The position numbers and the translations under genes are program-made. A DNA stretch of 64,000 nt from Sulfitobacter pontiacus (lineage in GTDB: Bacteria > Pseudomonadota > Alphaproteobacteria > Rhodobacterales > Rhodobacteraceae). The notes beneath the pieces are model-generated. The model was not told the DNA's origin and searched no databases. It worked only from the letters and a program-made list of their open reading frames with translations. Shown here one piece after another: positions 8,601-16,949 of this stretch; within the stretch, counting starts at the first letter, position 1, and each line of letters begins with the position of its first letter. The DNA is taken from NCBI RefSeq assembly GCF_040790665.1, contig NZ_CP160849.1, positions 2,071,501-2,135,500 of the forward strand. The letters are read 5' to 3'.

Positions 8601-9551
8601 TTAATCGGCCATTTCTCCGCATTGATCCGCAGCCAGATAGGCGTGTTGCGCGTCAAACTGCGCAAAGCAGCTCAGCGCGAGGTGGATTTTGACGAAGGCC
8701 GCCTCGGCTGTCATCTGGCCGCCGTCGACCACCCCGCTGTCGCGCAGCGCCTTGCCCGCGGCATAGGTGCCGATCTGCATGCCGCCCTCGGCGCATTGGC
8801 TGACGGCCACGACAGGCACGCCCTTGCCTTGCGCCTTGCCCAAGGCGGCACGCAGGGCGGGGCTGTCGGGGACCGTGCCCGCGCCAAAGCAGCGCAGAAC
8901 GATCCCGTCGCAGGTGGTCGCCGCATGATCCAGCAGGGCGGCGCTGAAACCGGGGGTGACGGTCAGAAGGGCAACATCGTGGGGGCGCAGGGGGCTGAGC
9001 TGCGGGTCGGGGGCGGTGACACGCGGTTCCCTGTCGGTTGGCGCGGCGGTGAAGGCGTCCAGCGCTTGCGAATGGGCCTTGCGCACCCGCCCGCCATGCA
9101 GCCGTTTGCCGCCAAATTGCACCCAGACCCCCGCCGGTGCGGTACGCGCTGCGGCAAGCGCATCGATCAGATTGGCCGTGCCGTCCGTGTCAGCCACAGT
9201 CAGCGGTCGCATCGCGCCGGTCACGATCACAGGCTGCGCCAGACCGGGCAGCGCAAGGCACAGGGCGGCGGCGGTATAGGCCAGCGTATCCGTCCCGTGG
9301 GTCACGACGAAGCCGTCAAAGCGGCCCCGATGCTGATGGATGGTCTGCGCGATGCGTGCCCAATCCTGCGCCGTGGCAAGGGCGGAATCGATCAGCGGAT
9401 CAAGGCGCAGCACCTCGACCTCTCCGGTGACCTTGCCGCTGGCCACCAGCGCTGCGACCGCATCTTCGACCACCCCGTCGCGAGGGGCGAAGCCGTCGGA
9501 GGTCTGGGCCATGCCAATCGTGCCGCCCGTGTGGATCAAGAGTGTCGCCAT
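8601..9551 (-). CDS. Asparaginase
   Basis: 316 residues of the bacterial type I/II asparaginase fold. The first catalytic threonine lies in LLIHTGGTIGM (Thr11) and the second in VVTHGTDTL, where the Thr-Asp pair is intact. A further conserved stretch is VIVTGAMRP. There is no signal peptide, so the enzyme is predicted cytoplasmic, hydrolysing L-asparagine to aspartate and ammonia. The start at 9551 places the beta-strand with HTGGTI directly at the N-terminus as in the family; a longer frame adds ten residues. It is 161 bases upstream of the broken AGCS symporter on the same strand, a possible amino acid uptake/use pairing. Confidence 0.92.
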   Translation of the reverse strand: MATLLIHTGGTIGMAQTSDGFAPRDGVVEDAVAALVASGKVTGEVEVLRLDPLIDSALATAQDWARIAQTIHQHRGRFDGFVVTHGTDTLAYTAAALCLALPGLAQPVIVTGAMRPLTVADTDGTANLIDALAAARTAPAGVWVQFGGKRLHGGRVRKAHSQALDAFTAAPTDREPRVTAPDPQLSPLRPHDVALLTVTPGFSAALLDHAATTCDGIVLRCFGAGTVPDSPALRAALGKAQGKGVPVVAVSQCAEGGMQIGTYAAGKALRDSGVVDGGQMTAEAAFVKIHLALSCFAQFDAQHAYLAADQCGEMAD

Positions 9552-9756
9552 GCTGCGCCCTTTGTGTTGATTGCCGCCCAATATGCCCCGTCCGGAGCCC
9601 TGCGAAAACTGCCGCAGGCGGACCAGAAGCGCCCGTCGCTGTCAAGCCTGCTGACCGTCGGCGCATGGGGCCAAAGCCGCCATGACGTGACATCCGGCTT
9701 GACGGGCAGGGTGCGGCGGCGCGTATATACGCCCGACACGACCGGAAGGCCCTCTG

Positions 9757-10833
9757 ATGCGCACACCGACCCGCCGCCACTTTATCGCCCTTGCCAGTGC
9801 GGGTGCCGTCGCCGGATGTGGCGGGCAGGGCGGGTTCTCTGTCGTTGATCCGGACCACGCCAGCGCAGGTACCGGGGCGGATGTGGGCGCAGGCGTGCAA
9901 AAGCTGCTCGTTGCGACCACACGCACCGCCGATCCCGCGCCGATCGCCTATGGGGCGGGGCGGGCCAAAACGCTGGATTTCGCGCGGCTTGCCATCTCGA
10001 TCCCGCCGAACCACGCGGTCGGGCAGATCGAACGCAGCCGCGGATCGCGGGCCGACCCCGCCCGCCATTTCGCCCTCACCGGGGCAGAGACCTTGCCGGA
10101 TCTGGAGGCGCTGGTCACCGCCGCCCGCGCCGCGTCGACACCGGGGCAAGAGGCGGTGGTCTTTGTGCATGGCTATAACAACGGCTTTGCCAAAGCCGCA
10201 TACCGTCATGCGCAGGTGGCGTGGGACTATGAACTCAAGGGGCCGCAGATCCACTTTTCGTGGTCCTCAGCAGCGAACCCGTTCGAATATACCTATGACC
10301 GCGACAGCGTGCTGATCGCCCGCGATGCGCTGGCGACTTTGCTGCGGCGCCTGCTGCGCGAGGACGGGGTGCGCGTGTCGCTGGTGGGGCATTCGATGGG
10401 CGGGCTGCTGATTATGGAGACGTTGCGCCAGATCGCGCTGAGCGGAGACCGCGCCCTGCTGGATCGTTTGTCTGCGACGACGCTGATTTCGCCCGATATC
10501 GATATGGACCTGTTCCGCGCGCAGGCCCATGCGCTTGGCCATTTGCCGCAGCCCTTTACCGTGGCGATCGCGCAAAACGACCGGCTGTTGCGCCTGTCGT
10601 CGGGCTTGTCAGGGGGGGCTGCGCGTCTGGGATCGGTAGAGGATCTGGACCAGCTTGAAGGGCTTGGCGTCTTCGTGGTGGATATGACGGGCATCGCCGA
10701 CACGGGCAGCAATCACTTCCTGCCGGGCACCTCGGCCTCTGCCATCGCGCTGATAAAGGGGTTGCGAGACGCCGATGCGCTGGCCCCGCAATCCCTGTCG
10801 GTCGGACCGGTGAGCATCAAGCTCGGCGGGTAG
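9757..10833 (+). CDS. DUF900-type alpha/beta hydrolase lipoprotein
   Basis: 358 residues. The N-terminus RRHFIALASAGAVAGC is a lipoprotein signal with the lipid-attached cysteine at about residue 21; the double arginine may also mark Tat export. The alpha/beta hydrolase core matches DUF900 proteins: VVFVHGYNNGF (oxyanion region), VSLVGHSMGGLL with the serine nucleophile, and a late DTGSNHFLP carrying the likely catalytic histidine. Relatives are described as esterase/lipase-like, without a known natural substrate. Its last 17 bases overlap the convergent poly-gamma-glutamate hydrolase gene. Confidence 0.85.
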   Translation: MRTPTRRHFIALASAGAVAGCGGQGGFSVVDPDHASAGTGADVGAGVQKLLVATTRTADPAPIAYGAGRAKTLDFARLAISIPPNHAVGQIERSRGSRADPARHFALTGAETLPDLEALVTAARAASTPGQEAVVFVHGYNNGFAKAAYRHAQVAWDYELKGPQIHFSWSSAANPFEYTYDRDSVLIARDALATLLRRLLREDGVRVSLVGHSMGGLLIMETLRQIALSGDRALLDRLSATTLISPDIDMDLFRAQAHALGHLPQPFTVAIAQNDRLLRLSSGLSGGAARLGSVEDLDQLEGLGVFVVDMTGIADTGSNHFLPGTSASAIALIKGLRDADALAPQSLSVGPVSIKLGG

Positions 10834-11425
10834 CCCCGTCGCCGTCCAGACCCGCCGCTGAAATGGCCGCCCGAAACGCTGCACCAAAGCGCGCCATCAT
10901 CCTGCCATCCTCTGCCAAGCTGCGCCGCAGGGAACGGGGCAGTTCCAACTGCACGCCCGCGCCGCTGCGGGTGCGGTTGCAGATGTTGCCGGGGTGCACG
11001 CCGGGCAGCGCCGTATTCAGCGCGGCCCCGAACCCCGCCGCGCGCAATGCGTCGCCAACAGCATCCCGCAGGGTTTCGTCGCGCCCACCCAGCCAGACCG
11101 TGTCGGTGCCATCATCCTTGCGCCCGTGAATAGCAACCGACGTGTCCGCCCCTGCCACCAGCGCCAGCGCCCGAGGTTCATCGAACCGATGCGAGGTGAT
11201 GTGGAAATCACCATGCGCCCCGGCGTGCAGCGCCTCGAACAGATAGAACGACAGATCATCCCCGGCGACAGCCCGCGCGATGCTTGCCGTTTCGGGCTCA
11301 ATGCTCCCTCCGTGGGGCGCGAGGACCACAACGCGCGTGCCGCGATCCTGCACGGTGATACGGTAGTCCCTGTCCTGCTCATGCGCCGCGGCGAGCGTGG
11401 CGAAATCGGGGTAGCGGTCGGCCAT
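10817..11425 (-). CDS. Poly-gamma-glutamate hydrolase family protein
   Basis: 202 residues matching the small zinc-dependent poly-gamma-glutamate hydrolase family first described from Bacillus phages. The fold marks are VVVLAPHGGSIEPET near residue 33 (first metal ligands), TSVAIHGRKD near 93 and GVQLELPRSLRR near 157. Family members cut gamma-linked glutamate polymers. No signal peptide is visible, so action in the cytoplasm or on imported material is expected. It follows the glutamine amidotransferase gene with a three-base gap and is surely co-transcribed with it. Confidence 0.82.
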   Translation of the reverse strand: MADRYPDFATLAAAHEQDRDYRITVQDRGTRVVVLAPHGGSIEPETASIARAVAGDDLSFYLFEALHAGAHGDFHITSHRFDEPRALALVAGADTSVAIHGRKDDGTDTVWLGGRDETLRDAVGDALRAAGFGAALNTALPGVHPGNICNRTRSGAGVQLELPRSLRRSLAEDGRMMARFGAAFRAAISAAGLDGDGATRRA

Positions 11426-11428
11426 AGT

Positions 11429-12379
11429 CTATACGTCCAGCTTGGTGATCGTCTTGCTGATCTTGCCGCCGCCGCGACGCAGGCTTACCATCTCTCCGAA
11501 GCGGATGTGCAGCCAGTCTGACCCATCCTCGGTCAACGGCTCCGACGCGAAAATGGCCGAGGTCGCTTCGCCTTCGGGGCTGGCATCGACCTTGTAGCTG
11601 TCGGCGTAGTCCTCAAAATTCTCGCCCATTAACAGGTACATCGGTTCAAGCAGCATTGACAGGGAATAGTCATCGGTGCCGGGGCCGGCTTTGCGCAGCT
11701 CTTGCCAGTCGCCTTCGGGCGCGGTTTCGCCCTTGTGGCCGGCCCCGTAGTTCACGCCGATGATCCGGTCGGTGGACACCAGCGCGATCTTCAACTTGGT
11801 CAGGGCGACCAGATCCAGTTTGCGCATCGCCTGCAATACGGCATCAAGCAGCTTCTCGAACGCCGCCTGCACGTCGTCATCGCTATCGCCTTCCAGTAGG
11901 GACAGCAGCAGCACGTAGAAGAATTCCGTGTCTGTCGTGCCTTTCATCTGCCGTAGGAAATCGTCTTTGCACAGGGGCAGCAATTCGCGCTGCAGCAGCC
12001 GCCAATGGGGCAGGGCTCCGTTTTGCGCGATGATCCACGGGGTACCCTTGAACGAGAACGGGTGGCAGTTCTCGTCCGCGAGCACATTGCGTGCATCATA
12101 GGCCGCAGCGCGGACATGGGCGAGCATGGTGCTGGCCTGTAGGCTGGGGATGATGCCGGGGGCGTTGTCATCGTGGAACGCGGCCATGGGGCGGTGATAC
12201 AGCAGCGGTTCCTCGGGCTTCAGCAGATGCGCGCTCCATAATCCGAAGCCCCAACCGGCGAGCTGCAGGTTCGGGTGCAGCTCGGGGTCAAGGCTTTGGT
12301 TGATCAGACTGTTCTCCGGCTTGATCAGCAGGCTTTCAAGCGGGATTTCAGGCCCGATATAGGCGAGAACGCGGCACAT
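11429..12379 (-). CDS. Class II glutamine amidotransferase
   Basis: 316 residues, an Ntn-type glutaminase domain. Cys2 directly after the initiator Met is the nucleophile (MCRVLAYIG); other marks are LAHVRAAA, the HPFSFKG..IIAQNGALP block and TTDTEFFYVLLL. This is the YafJ/EgtC-like single-domain group, which hydrolyses a gamma-glutamyl amide. It heads a two-gene unit with a poly-gamma-glutamate hydrolase, so both products act on gamma-glutamyl bonds, suggesting a shared role in gamma-glutamyl compound turnover. The true substrate is not known. Confidence 0.88.
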   Translation of the reverse strand: MCRVLAYIGPEIPLESLLIKPENSLINQSLDPELHPNLQLAGWGFGLWSAHLLKPEEPLLYHRPMAAFHDDNAPGIIPSLQASTMLAHVRAAAYDARNVLADENCHPFSFKGTPWIIAQNGALPHWRLLQRELLPLCKDDFLRQMKGTTDTEFFYVLLLSLLEGDSDDDVQAAFEKLLDAVLQAMRKLDLVALTKLKIALVSTDRIIGVNYGAGHKGETAPEGDWQELRKAGPGTDDYSLSMLLEPMYLLMGENFEDYADSYKVDASPEGEATSAIFASEPLTEDGSDWLHIRFGEMVSLRRGGGKISKTITKLDV

Positions 12380-12489
12380 AGCTTTCCTATCACATCAAGG
12401 GTCGATCACGGGCACCACCAAGCGGCGGCATCCCGTATCATTCTGTCAGCTCAGGTAGGGCGGCGCGGGTCAAAGGCCAGATCAGCGGA

Positions 12490-12795
12490 TCAGAGGGGGC
12501 GGACACCTGCGCATGTGGCAGGGCCGTCCGGCATATGCAGACGGTCGCGGGTCAGCGTGTTGCGCTCACAGCGCGATAGGTGCTGTTTTGCGGCATCCGT
12601 ATCGCCACTGAACCGCTGCAAGGCGCGCTGCCACGCCCGCAGGGCAGAGCGTGCGGACCAAGGCAATGCCGCTTGGGCCAGCCAGCCGCGCAGTTCCGGC
12701 GGCAAGCGGTCATAGGCGGCCATCGGGTCTTGTGTGCGACGGCGTGCGGCAAGGCTGCTGCGGCAGTTGGGCTGGCGGAGGGTGGTTTTCGGCAT
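12490..12795 (-). CDS. DUF6525 family small protein
   Basis: 101 residues from the ATG at 12795. The recognisable centre is AAYDRLPPELRGWLAQAALPWSARSALRAWQ, a conserved block of small proteins widespread in Rhodobacterales, followed by a helix ending in LSRCERNTLTRDR. No function is known. It is basic, with no membrane segment. It lies downstream of zinT on the same strand (66-base gap). Confidence 0.65.
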   Translation of the reverse strand: MPKTTLRQPNCRSSLAARRRTQDPMAAYDRLPPELRGWLAQAALPWSARSALRAWQRALQRFSGDTDAAKQHLSRCERNTLTRDRLHMPDGPATCAGVRPL

Positions 12796-12861
12796 GGTAC
12801 TTTTGTCGCTGAAAGCAAGGGGTGCGCCGCCCCCCGTCAAGGCAGGCAGCGGCGCAGGATG

Positions 12862-13557
12862 TCAGTGCGCCTGCATCTCGTCAGAGATGTCAGCGGGGCT
12901 GAGGGCCGCGGGGTAATATGTCGGCCAGTTGGTGACCTCTTGCAGCAGGGCCGCGCGATCATCCCCCCAATAAAGGTGATAGTGATCCGCCTTGGCGGGC
13001 GCGATCTTGTGGTCGCTGAACTGGAAGAACATCGGGGCCTCGGCGTCGCCGCTGACCTTTTCAAAGATATAGCGCACACCGCGATTACCCTTTTCATAGG
13101 TCAACACCTCGAAGCCATCGCTTTCATACCGCCCCTGCACCGATGTCTCGCCCGTGTAGAAGGTTGCGGTATCGCCCGAGAATACGATCCGGTCGACATC
13201 GGTGGCATAGCCGGTGGCGTAATAGGCTTTGTATTCCGCGGCGGTTTTGTCACCCTTGGCCTCCTTATGCGCCATCACCGCGTCCAGATCACCGCTTTGC
13301 AACAGCGGGTAGACGGACTGCCAGTCACCCTCCCAGTCGGCCAGCGGGCGCGGTTTGATCTGCGCATCGTCGAAATAGCCTTTGTAGATGTCGTCGTCGC
13401 CGTGGTCGTGTTTGTGGTCATGGTCGTGGCTGTGATCATGGGCTTCGTGGTCATGCGCCTTGTCTTTGGCGTGATCCGCAAGGGCGGGCAGGGCTGTGGC
13501 GGCAAGAGAGGTCGCGGCCAGAGCGGAAAGAAATGCGGTGTGGATGCGGGTCATCAT
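12862..13557 (-). CDS. zinT: ZinT-type periplasmic zinc-binding protein
   Basis: About 231 residues. A Sec signal peptide (AFLSALAATSLAATALPALA) is followed by a histidine/aspartate-rich spacer (about residues 31-57) and a lipocalin-like ZinT (YodA) domain: DWEGDWQSVYPLLQSG, FYTGETSVQGRYE, and the metal-ligand region DHYHLYWGDD. ZinT captures zinc in the periplasm and hands it to the ZnuABC importer. A Zur-box-like palindrome lies immediately upstream, which fits zinc-starvation control. Starts at 13557 and 13554 are both possible, and one at 13566 less so. Confidence 0.92.
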   Translation of the reverse strand: MMTRIHTAFLSALAATSLAATALPALADHAKDKAHDHEAHDHSHDHDHKHDHGDDDIYKGYFDDAQIKPRPLADWEGDWQSVYPLLQSGDLDAVMAHKEAKGDKTAAEYKAYYATGYATDVDRIVFSGDTATFYTGETSVQGRYESDGFEVLTYEKGNRGVRYIFEKVSGDAEAPMFFQFSDHKIAPAKADHYHLYWGDDRAALLQEVTNWPTYYPAALSPADISDEMQAH

Positions 13558-13575
13558 GGGCTCCATTCAGGTCGG

Positions 13576-13617
13576 TAGGGAAATGATTCGTTATGTTATA
13601 ACGTAACCATTTCCCTA
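13576..13617. promoter_or_regulatory. Zur-box-like palindrome upstream of zinT
   Basis: The core GTTATGTTATAACGTAAC (13590-13607) is an 18-base palindrome with one mismatched pair and resembles the alphaproteobacterial Zur operator (GTTATAACAT-type). It is flanked by outer arms TAGGGAAATG (13576-13585) and CATTTCCCTA (13608-13617) that are perfectly complementary. Position 20-60 bases before the zinT start fits zinc-dependent repression. Binding by Zur is inferred. Confidence 0.7.
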
Positions 13618-13745
13618 AAGGCAATCTGCGCGGAAAACAATGATCAGAATTCTTGATTAAATCAGTCAAGGCAGTAAGGTCGGGACACGATTGCCGGTAG
13701 GGAACTTGAAAAAGGACCGCGCAGTCGCTCTGGGAGGAGAACAAA

Positions 13746-14876
13746 ATGAAGACTAATAATAGTATTAATCGACGTTCGTTTTTGACCAAATCGGCCGTCG
13801 CTGGTGGGGCTGCGGCTGGCAGCATGCTGGCGGCTCCGGCGGTTCTGGCGCAAGCGCCATTGGTTATCAAAATGCAAACGTCATGGAATGATGCCAACAT
13901 ATGGCAGGACTTCGCACGCGACTATGCCACCCGCGTCGAAGAAATGTCGGGCGGGCGCGTCAAGGTCGATGTGCTGCCTGCGGGCGCGGTTGTTGCGGCG
14001 TTCCAGGTGCTGGACGCTGTGAATGACGGCTTGATCGATGCCGCGCATTCGGTGCCTGTCTATTGGTACGGCAAAAACAAGGCCGCGTCGCTGTTCGGCA
14101 CAGGTCCGGTTTTCGGCGGCTCGGCAACGACCATGCTGTCGTGGTTCTACGAAGGCGGCGGCCAAGAGCTGTATAACGAGCTGACACAGGACATCATGGG
14201 CCTCGACGTGGTTGGCTATATGGGTTTCCCGATGTTTGCGCAGCCCTTTGGCTGGTTCAAGGAAGAGGTAAATTCGGTCGAGGATCTTCAAGGGTTCAAA
14301 TATCGCACCGTGGGTCTGGCGGCCGATCTGATGGCCAAGCTGGGCATGTCCGTCGCTCAGTTGCCGGGCGGCGAAATCGTGCCCGCGATGGAGCGTGGCG
14401 TGATCGACGCCTTTGAATTCAACAACCCCTCGTCGGACAAGGACTTTGGCGCGCAGGACGTGGCAAAGAACTACTATCTGTCGTCCTATCACCAAGCGTC
14501 CGAAAGCTTTGAGTTCCTGTTCTCGCGGACCTTCCTTGAAGATCTGGACCCGGATCTGCAGGCGATCCTGAAATATGCTGTCGAAGCGGCCTCTACCGCG
14601 AACACAGCCAAGGCGATGAACCGCTATTCTGCGGATCTTCAGTTCTTGCAGGATGAAGCAGGGGTCACCGTGCGCCGCACCTCGAAAGAGATTCTAGACG
14701 CACAGCTGAAGGCATGGGACGAACTGATCCCCGAGCTGGAAGCCGATCCGTTCATGAAAAAGACCCTCGACAGCCAGCGCGAGTGGGTCAGCCGTGTGTC
14801 GTATTACGAGCTGATGAACTCGCCCGACTACGGTCTGGCCTACGAGCATTACTTCCCTGGCAAGATCAAGCTCTGA
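13746..14876 (+). CDS. TRAP transporter substrate-binding protein (DctP family)
   Basis: 376 residues. A Tat signal (RRSFLTK, then AVAGGAAAGSMLAAPAVLA) exports it to the periplasm. The mature protein is a DctP-type binding protein; GGEIVPAMERGVIDAFEFNNP (about residues 212-232) resembles the TakP-like subgroup known for 2-oxo acids and other carboxylates. A GGGAGGAG ribosome site precedes the ATG. It heads an operon with both membrane subunits, an amidase and a hydroxyacid dehydrogenase, so the imported solute is likely an organic acid or an acid amide. Confidence 0.93.
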   Translation: MKTNNSINRRSFLTKSAVAGGAAAGSMLAAPAVLAQAPLVIKMQTSWNDANIWQDFARDYATRVEEMSGGRVKVDVLPAGAVVAAFQVLDAVNDGLIDAAHSVPVYWYGKNKAASLFGTGPVFGGSATTMLSWFYEGGGQELYNELTQDIMGLDVVGYMGFPMFAQPFGWFKEEVNSVEDLQGFKYRTVGLAADLMAKLGMSVAQLPGGEIVPAMERGVIDAFEFNNPSSDKDFGAQDVAKNYYLSSYHQASESFEFLFSRTFLEDLDPDLQAILKYAVEAASTANTAKAMNRYSADLQFLQDEAGVTVRRTSKEILDAQLKAWDELIPELEADPFMKKTLDSQREWVSRVSYYELMNSPDYGLAYEHYFPGKIKL

Positions 14877-14899
14877 TCCCGCTGACAGGTAAAGTACAG

Positions 14900-14928
14900 A
14901 ACCCCGGCACCTTCGTGTGCCGGGGTTT
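14900..14928 (+). terminator. Attenuator hairpin between TRAP binding protein and permeases
   Basis: AACCCCGGCAC and GTGCCGGGGTT form an 11-bp stem with a short loop, followed by only a short T-run, 24 bases after the binding-protein stop. Such hairpins in TRAP operons lower permease expression relative to the binding protein. Confidence 0.65.
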
Positions 14929-14949
14929 CAGACGAGGCATGGGGACATC

Positions 14950-15534
14950 ATGATTTCATTTATACGGTTCGCCGACAGCCTGTCGGCATGGTTTGGCAAG
15001 TCATTCGCGTGGCTTATCCTGCTGATGTCTATCGGCACGGGCTACGAGGTTTTCGTACGCTATGTGCTCAATAGCCCGACGGCCTGGGCGCTGGACGTTT
15101 CCTTTATCATGTACGGCACGCTGTTCATGATGGGCGGGGCCTATACGCTGTCGCGTGGCGGGCATGTGCGGGGCGATTTCCTGTACCGGCTGCTGCAACC
15201 CAAGACCCAGGGCAAGATCGATATCGTCCTGTATATCGTCTTCTTTTTCCCCGGTGTGCTGGCCCTGATCCTGTCCGGCTGGAAATACGCCGCGCGGTCC
15301 TGGCAATACGGAGAGGTTTCCGTCAACAGCCCCGCGGGTGTGCCGATCTACCAGTTCAAAGCGGTGATCGTGGCGGCGGGCATATTGCTGTTTATCCAGG
15401 GGATCGCGCAGGTATGCCGCTGCATCATCGCGATCCGGGACAATTACTGGCTTGAAGCGGACGAAGACGTTTTCGAGACCGAAGACCTTCTGATCCAGCA
15501 GGCCAACATGGCCGAGAAAGACCATATCACATGA
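14950..15534 (+). CDS. TRAP transporter small permease (DctQ)
   Basis: 194 residues with four predicted membrane segments (about 18-37, 53-72, 91-111, 134-154), the DctQ layout. Conserved features include WALDVSFIMYGTLFMMGGAYTLSRGGHVRGDF. The start at 14950 sits after the attenuator hairpin; a longer frame would run into that hairpin. The stop overlaps the start of the large permease (ATGA), indicating translational coupling. It pairs with the DctM subunit to drive sodium-coupled uptake. Confidence 0.92.
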   Translation: MISFIRFADSLSAWFGKSFAWLILLMSIGTGYEVFVRYVLNSPTAWALDVSFIMYGTLFMMGGAYTLSRGGHVRGDFLYRLLQPKTQGKIDIVLYIVFFFPGVLALILSGWKYAARSWQYGEVSVNSPAGVPIYQFKAVIVAAGILLFIQGIAQVCRCIIAIRDNYWLEADEDVFETEDLLIQQANMAEKDHIT

Positions 15535-16949
15535 CTGATCCGCAAATCGCCCTGATGATGCTTGGGCTGTTCATCATCTTTGTCTTCCTGGGCTTCCCGA
15601 TCGCCTTTACCCTGATGGCCATGGGCATCGGCTTTGGCTACTACGCCTATTTCGACGCGCGCCGCATGTGGCGCGGTTTTGACCGGCTGGATGAAACCGC
15701 CGGACAATGGGAACAATGGTCGAGTTGGATAGAGGGATTCTATAACAACCGAATATTTGACCTCTTCGTGAACCAGACCTTTACCGTGATGTCGAACGAG
15801 GTGCTGACGGCCGTGCCCTTGTTCCTGTTCATGGGCTATATCGTCGAACGCTCCAACATCGTGGACCGTTTGTTCACCACGCTGAACATCGCGTCCAAGA
15901 ATGTCCCCGGATCGATGGGGGTGGCGGCGCTGATCACCTGCGCGCTGTTTGCGACGGCGACAGGGATCGTGGGCGCGGTTGTGACCTTGATGGGCCTGCT
16001 GGCGCTGCCGGCGATGTTGAAAGCGCGCTATGACCCGTCCTTCGCGGCGGGCATCATCTGTGCGGGCGGCACCCTGGGCATCCTGATCCCACCGTCGATC
16101 ATGCTGATCGTCTATGCGGCGGCGACCAACGTGTCGATCGTGCGTCTCTATGCGGCGGCGCTGCTGCCGGGGCTGACGCTGGTGGGGCTGTATCTGGTCT
16201 ATATCGTCGGGCGGTCTTTGCTGCAGCCATCGTCGGCACCAAAGCCTACGGCGGATGAGGTGCCGGACATGCCGATGGGCAAGCTGGTGATGATGATCAT
16301 CACCTCTTTCGTGCCGCTGGCTTTCCTGATCTTTGCTGTGCTCGGGTCGATCCTTTTCGGTCTCGCCACCCCGACAGAGGCGGCGTCCATCGGTGCATTG
16401 GGCGGTATCTTCCTCGCCTTTATCTACCGCGCGATGACATGGCAGCGTTTGCGTGAAAGCGTCTATCTCACCGTGCGCACAACGGCGATGGTCTGCTGGC
16501 TGTTCGTCGGCTCCTACACCTTCTCTGCCGTGTTCTCCTACCTCGGGGGGGAGCATGTGATCTCGGAGTTCGTGCAATCCATGAACCTGTCGCCGATCCA
16601 GTTCCTGATCATGGCGCAGCTCATCATCTTCCTGCTGGGCTGGCCGCTGGAATGGTCCGAGATCATCATCATCTTCGTGCCGATCTTCCTGCCGCTGCTC
16701 GCGGTGTTCGAGATTGATCCGCTGTTCTTCGGTATCCTCGTGGCGCTGAACCTGCAGACCAGTTTCCTGACCCCGCCGATGGCGATGTCGGCCTATTACC
16801 TTAAGGGCATCGCGCCGCCGTCGCTCTTGTTGACGCAGATCTTCAAGGGGGTCATGCCGTTCCTTTTCTGCGTGATCCTGTCGATGGTGCTGATGTATGT
16901 CTTCCCGCAGATCGTCTTCTATTTGCCGGAGCTGTTCTATGGACGGTAA
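15531..16949 (+). CDS. TRAP transporter large permease (DctM)
   Basis: 472 residues, a very hydrophobic DctM-type transporter with twelve or so membrane helices. Family blocks: ALFATATGIVGAVVTLMGLLALPAML, GTLGILIPPSIMLIVY, LATPTEAASIGALGG and LNLQTSFLTPPMAMSAYYLKG. About 60 extra polar residues (roughly 35-90, DARRMWRGFDRLDE...) sit between the first two helices, as in the longer TakM-like subfamily. Its 3' end overlaps the amidase start. Confidence 0.94.
   Translation: MTDPQIALMMLGLFIIFVFLGFPIAFTLMAMGIGFGYYAYFDARRMWRGFDRLDETAGQWEQWSSWIEGFYNNRIFDLFVNQTFTVMSNEVLTAVPLFLFMGYIVERSNIVDRLFTTLNIASKNVPGSMGVAALITCALFATATGIVGAVVTLMGLLALPAMLKARYDPSFAAGIICAGGTLGILIPPSIMLIVYAAATNVSIVRLYAAALLPGLTLVGLYLVYIVGRSLLQPSSAPKPTADEVPDMPMGKLVMMIITSFVPLAFLIFAVLGSILFGLATPTEAASIGALGGIFLAFIYRAMTWQRLRESVYLTVRTTAMVCWLFVGSYTFSAVFSYLGGEHVISEFVQSMNLSPIQFLIMAQLIIFLLGWPLEWSEIIIIFVPIFLPLLAVFEIDPLFFGILVALNLQTSFLTPPMAMSAYYLKGIAPPSLLLTQIFKGVMPFLFCVILSMVLMYVFPQIVFYLPELFYGR

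Noticed and set aside
13386..13450. Short tandem repeats (CATGGTCGTGG-like)
   Set aside because: They encode the His/Asp-rich metal spacer of ZinT and need no other explanation.
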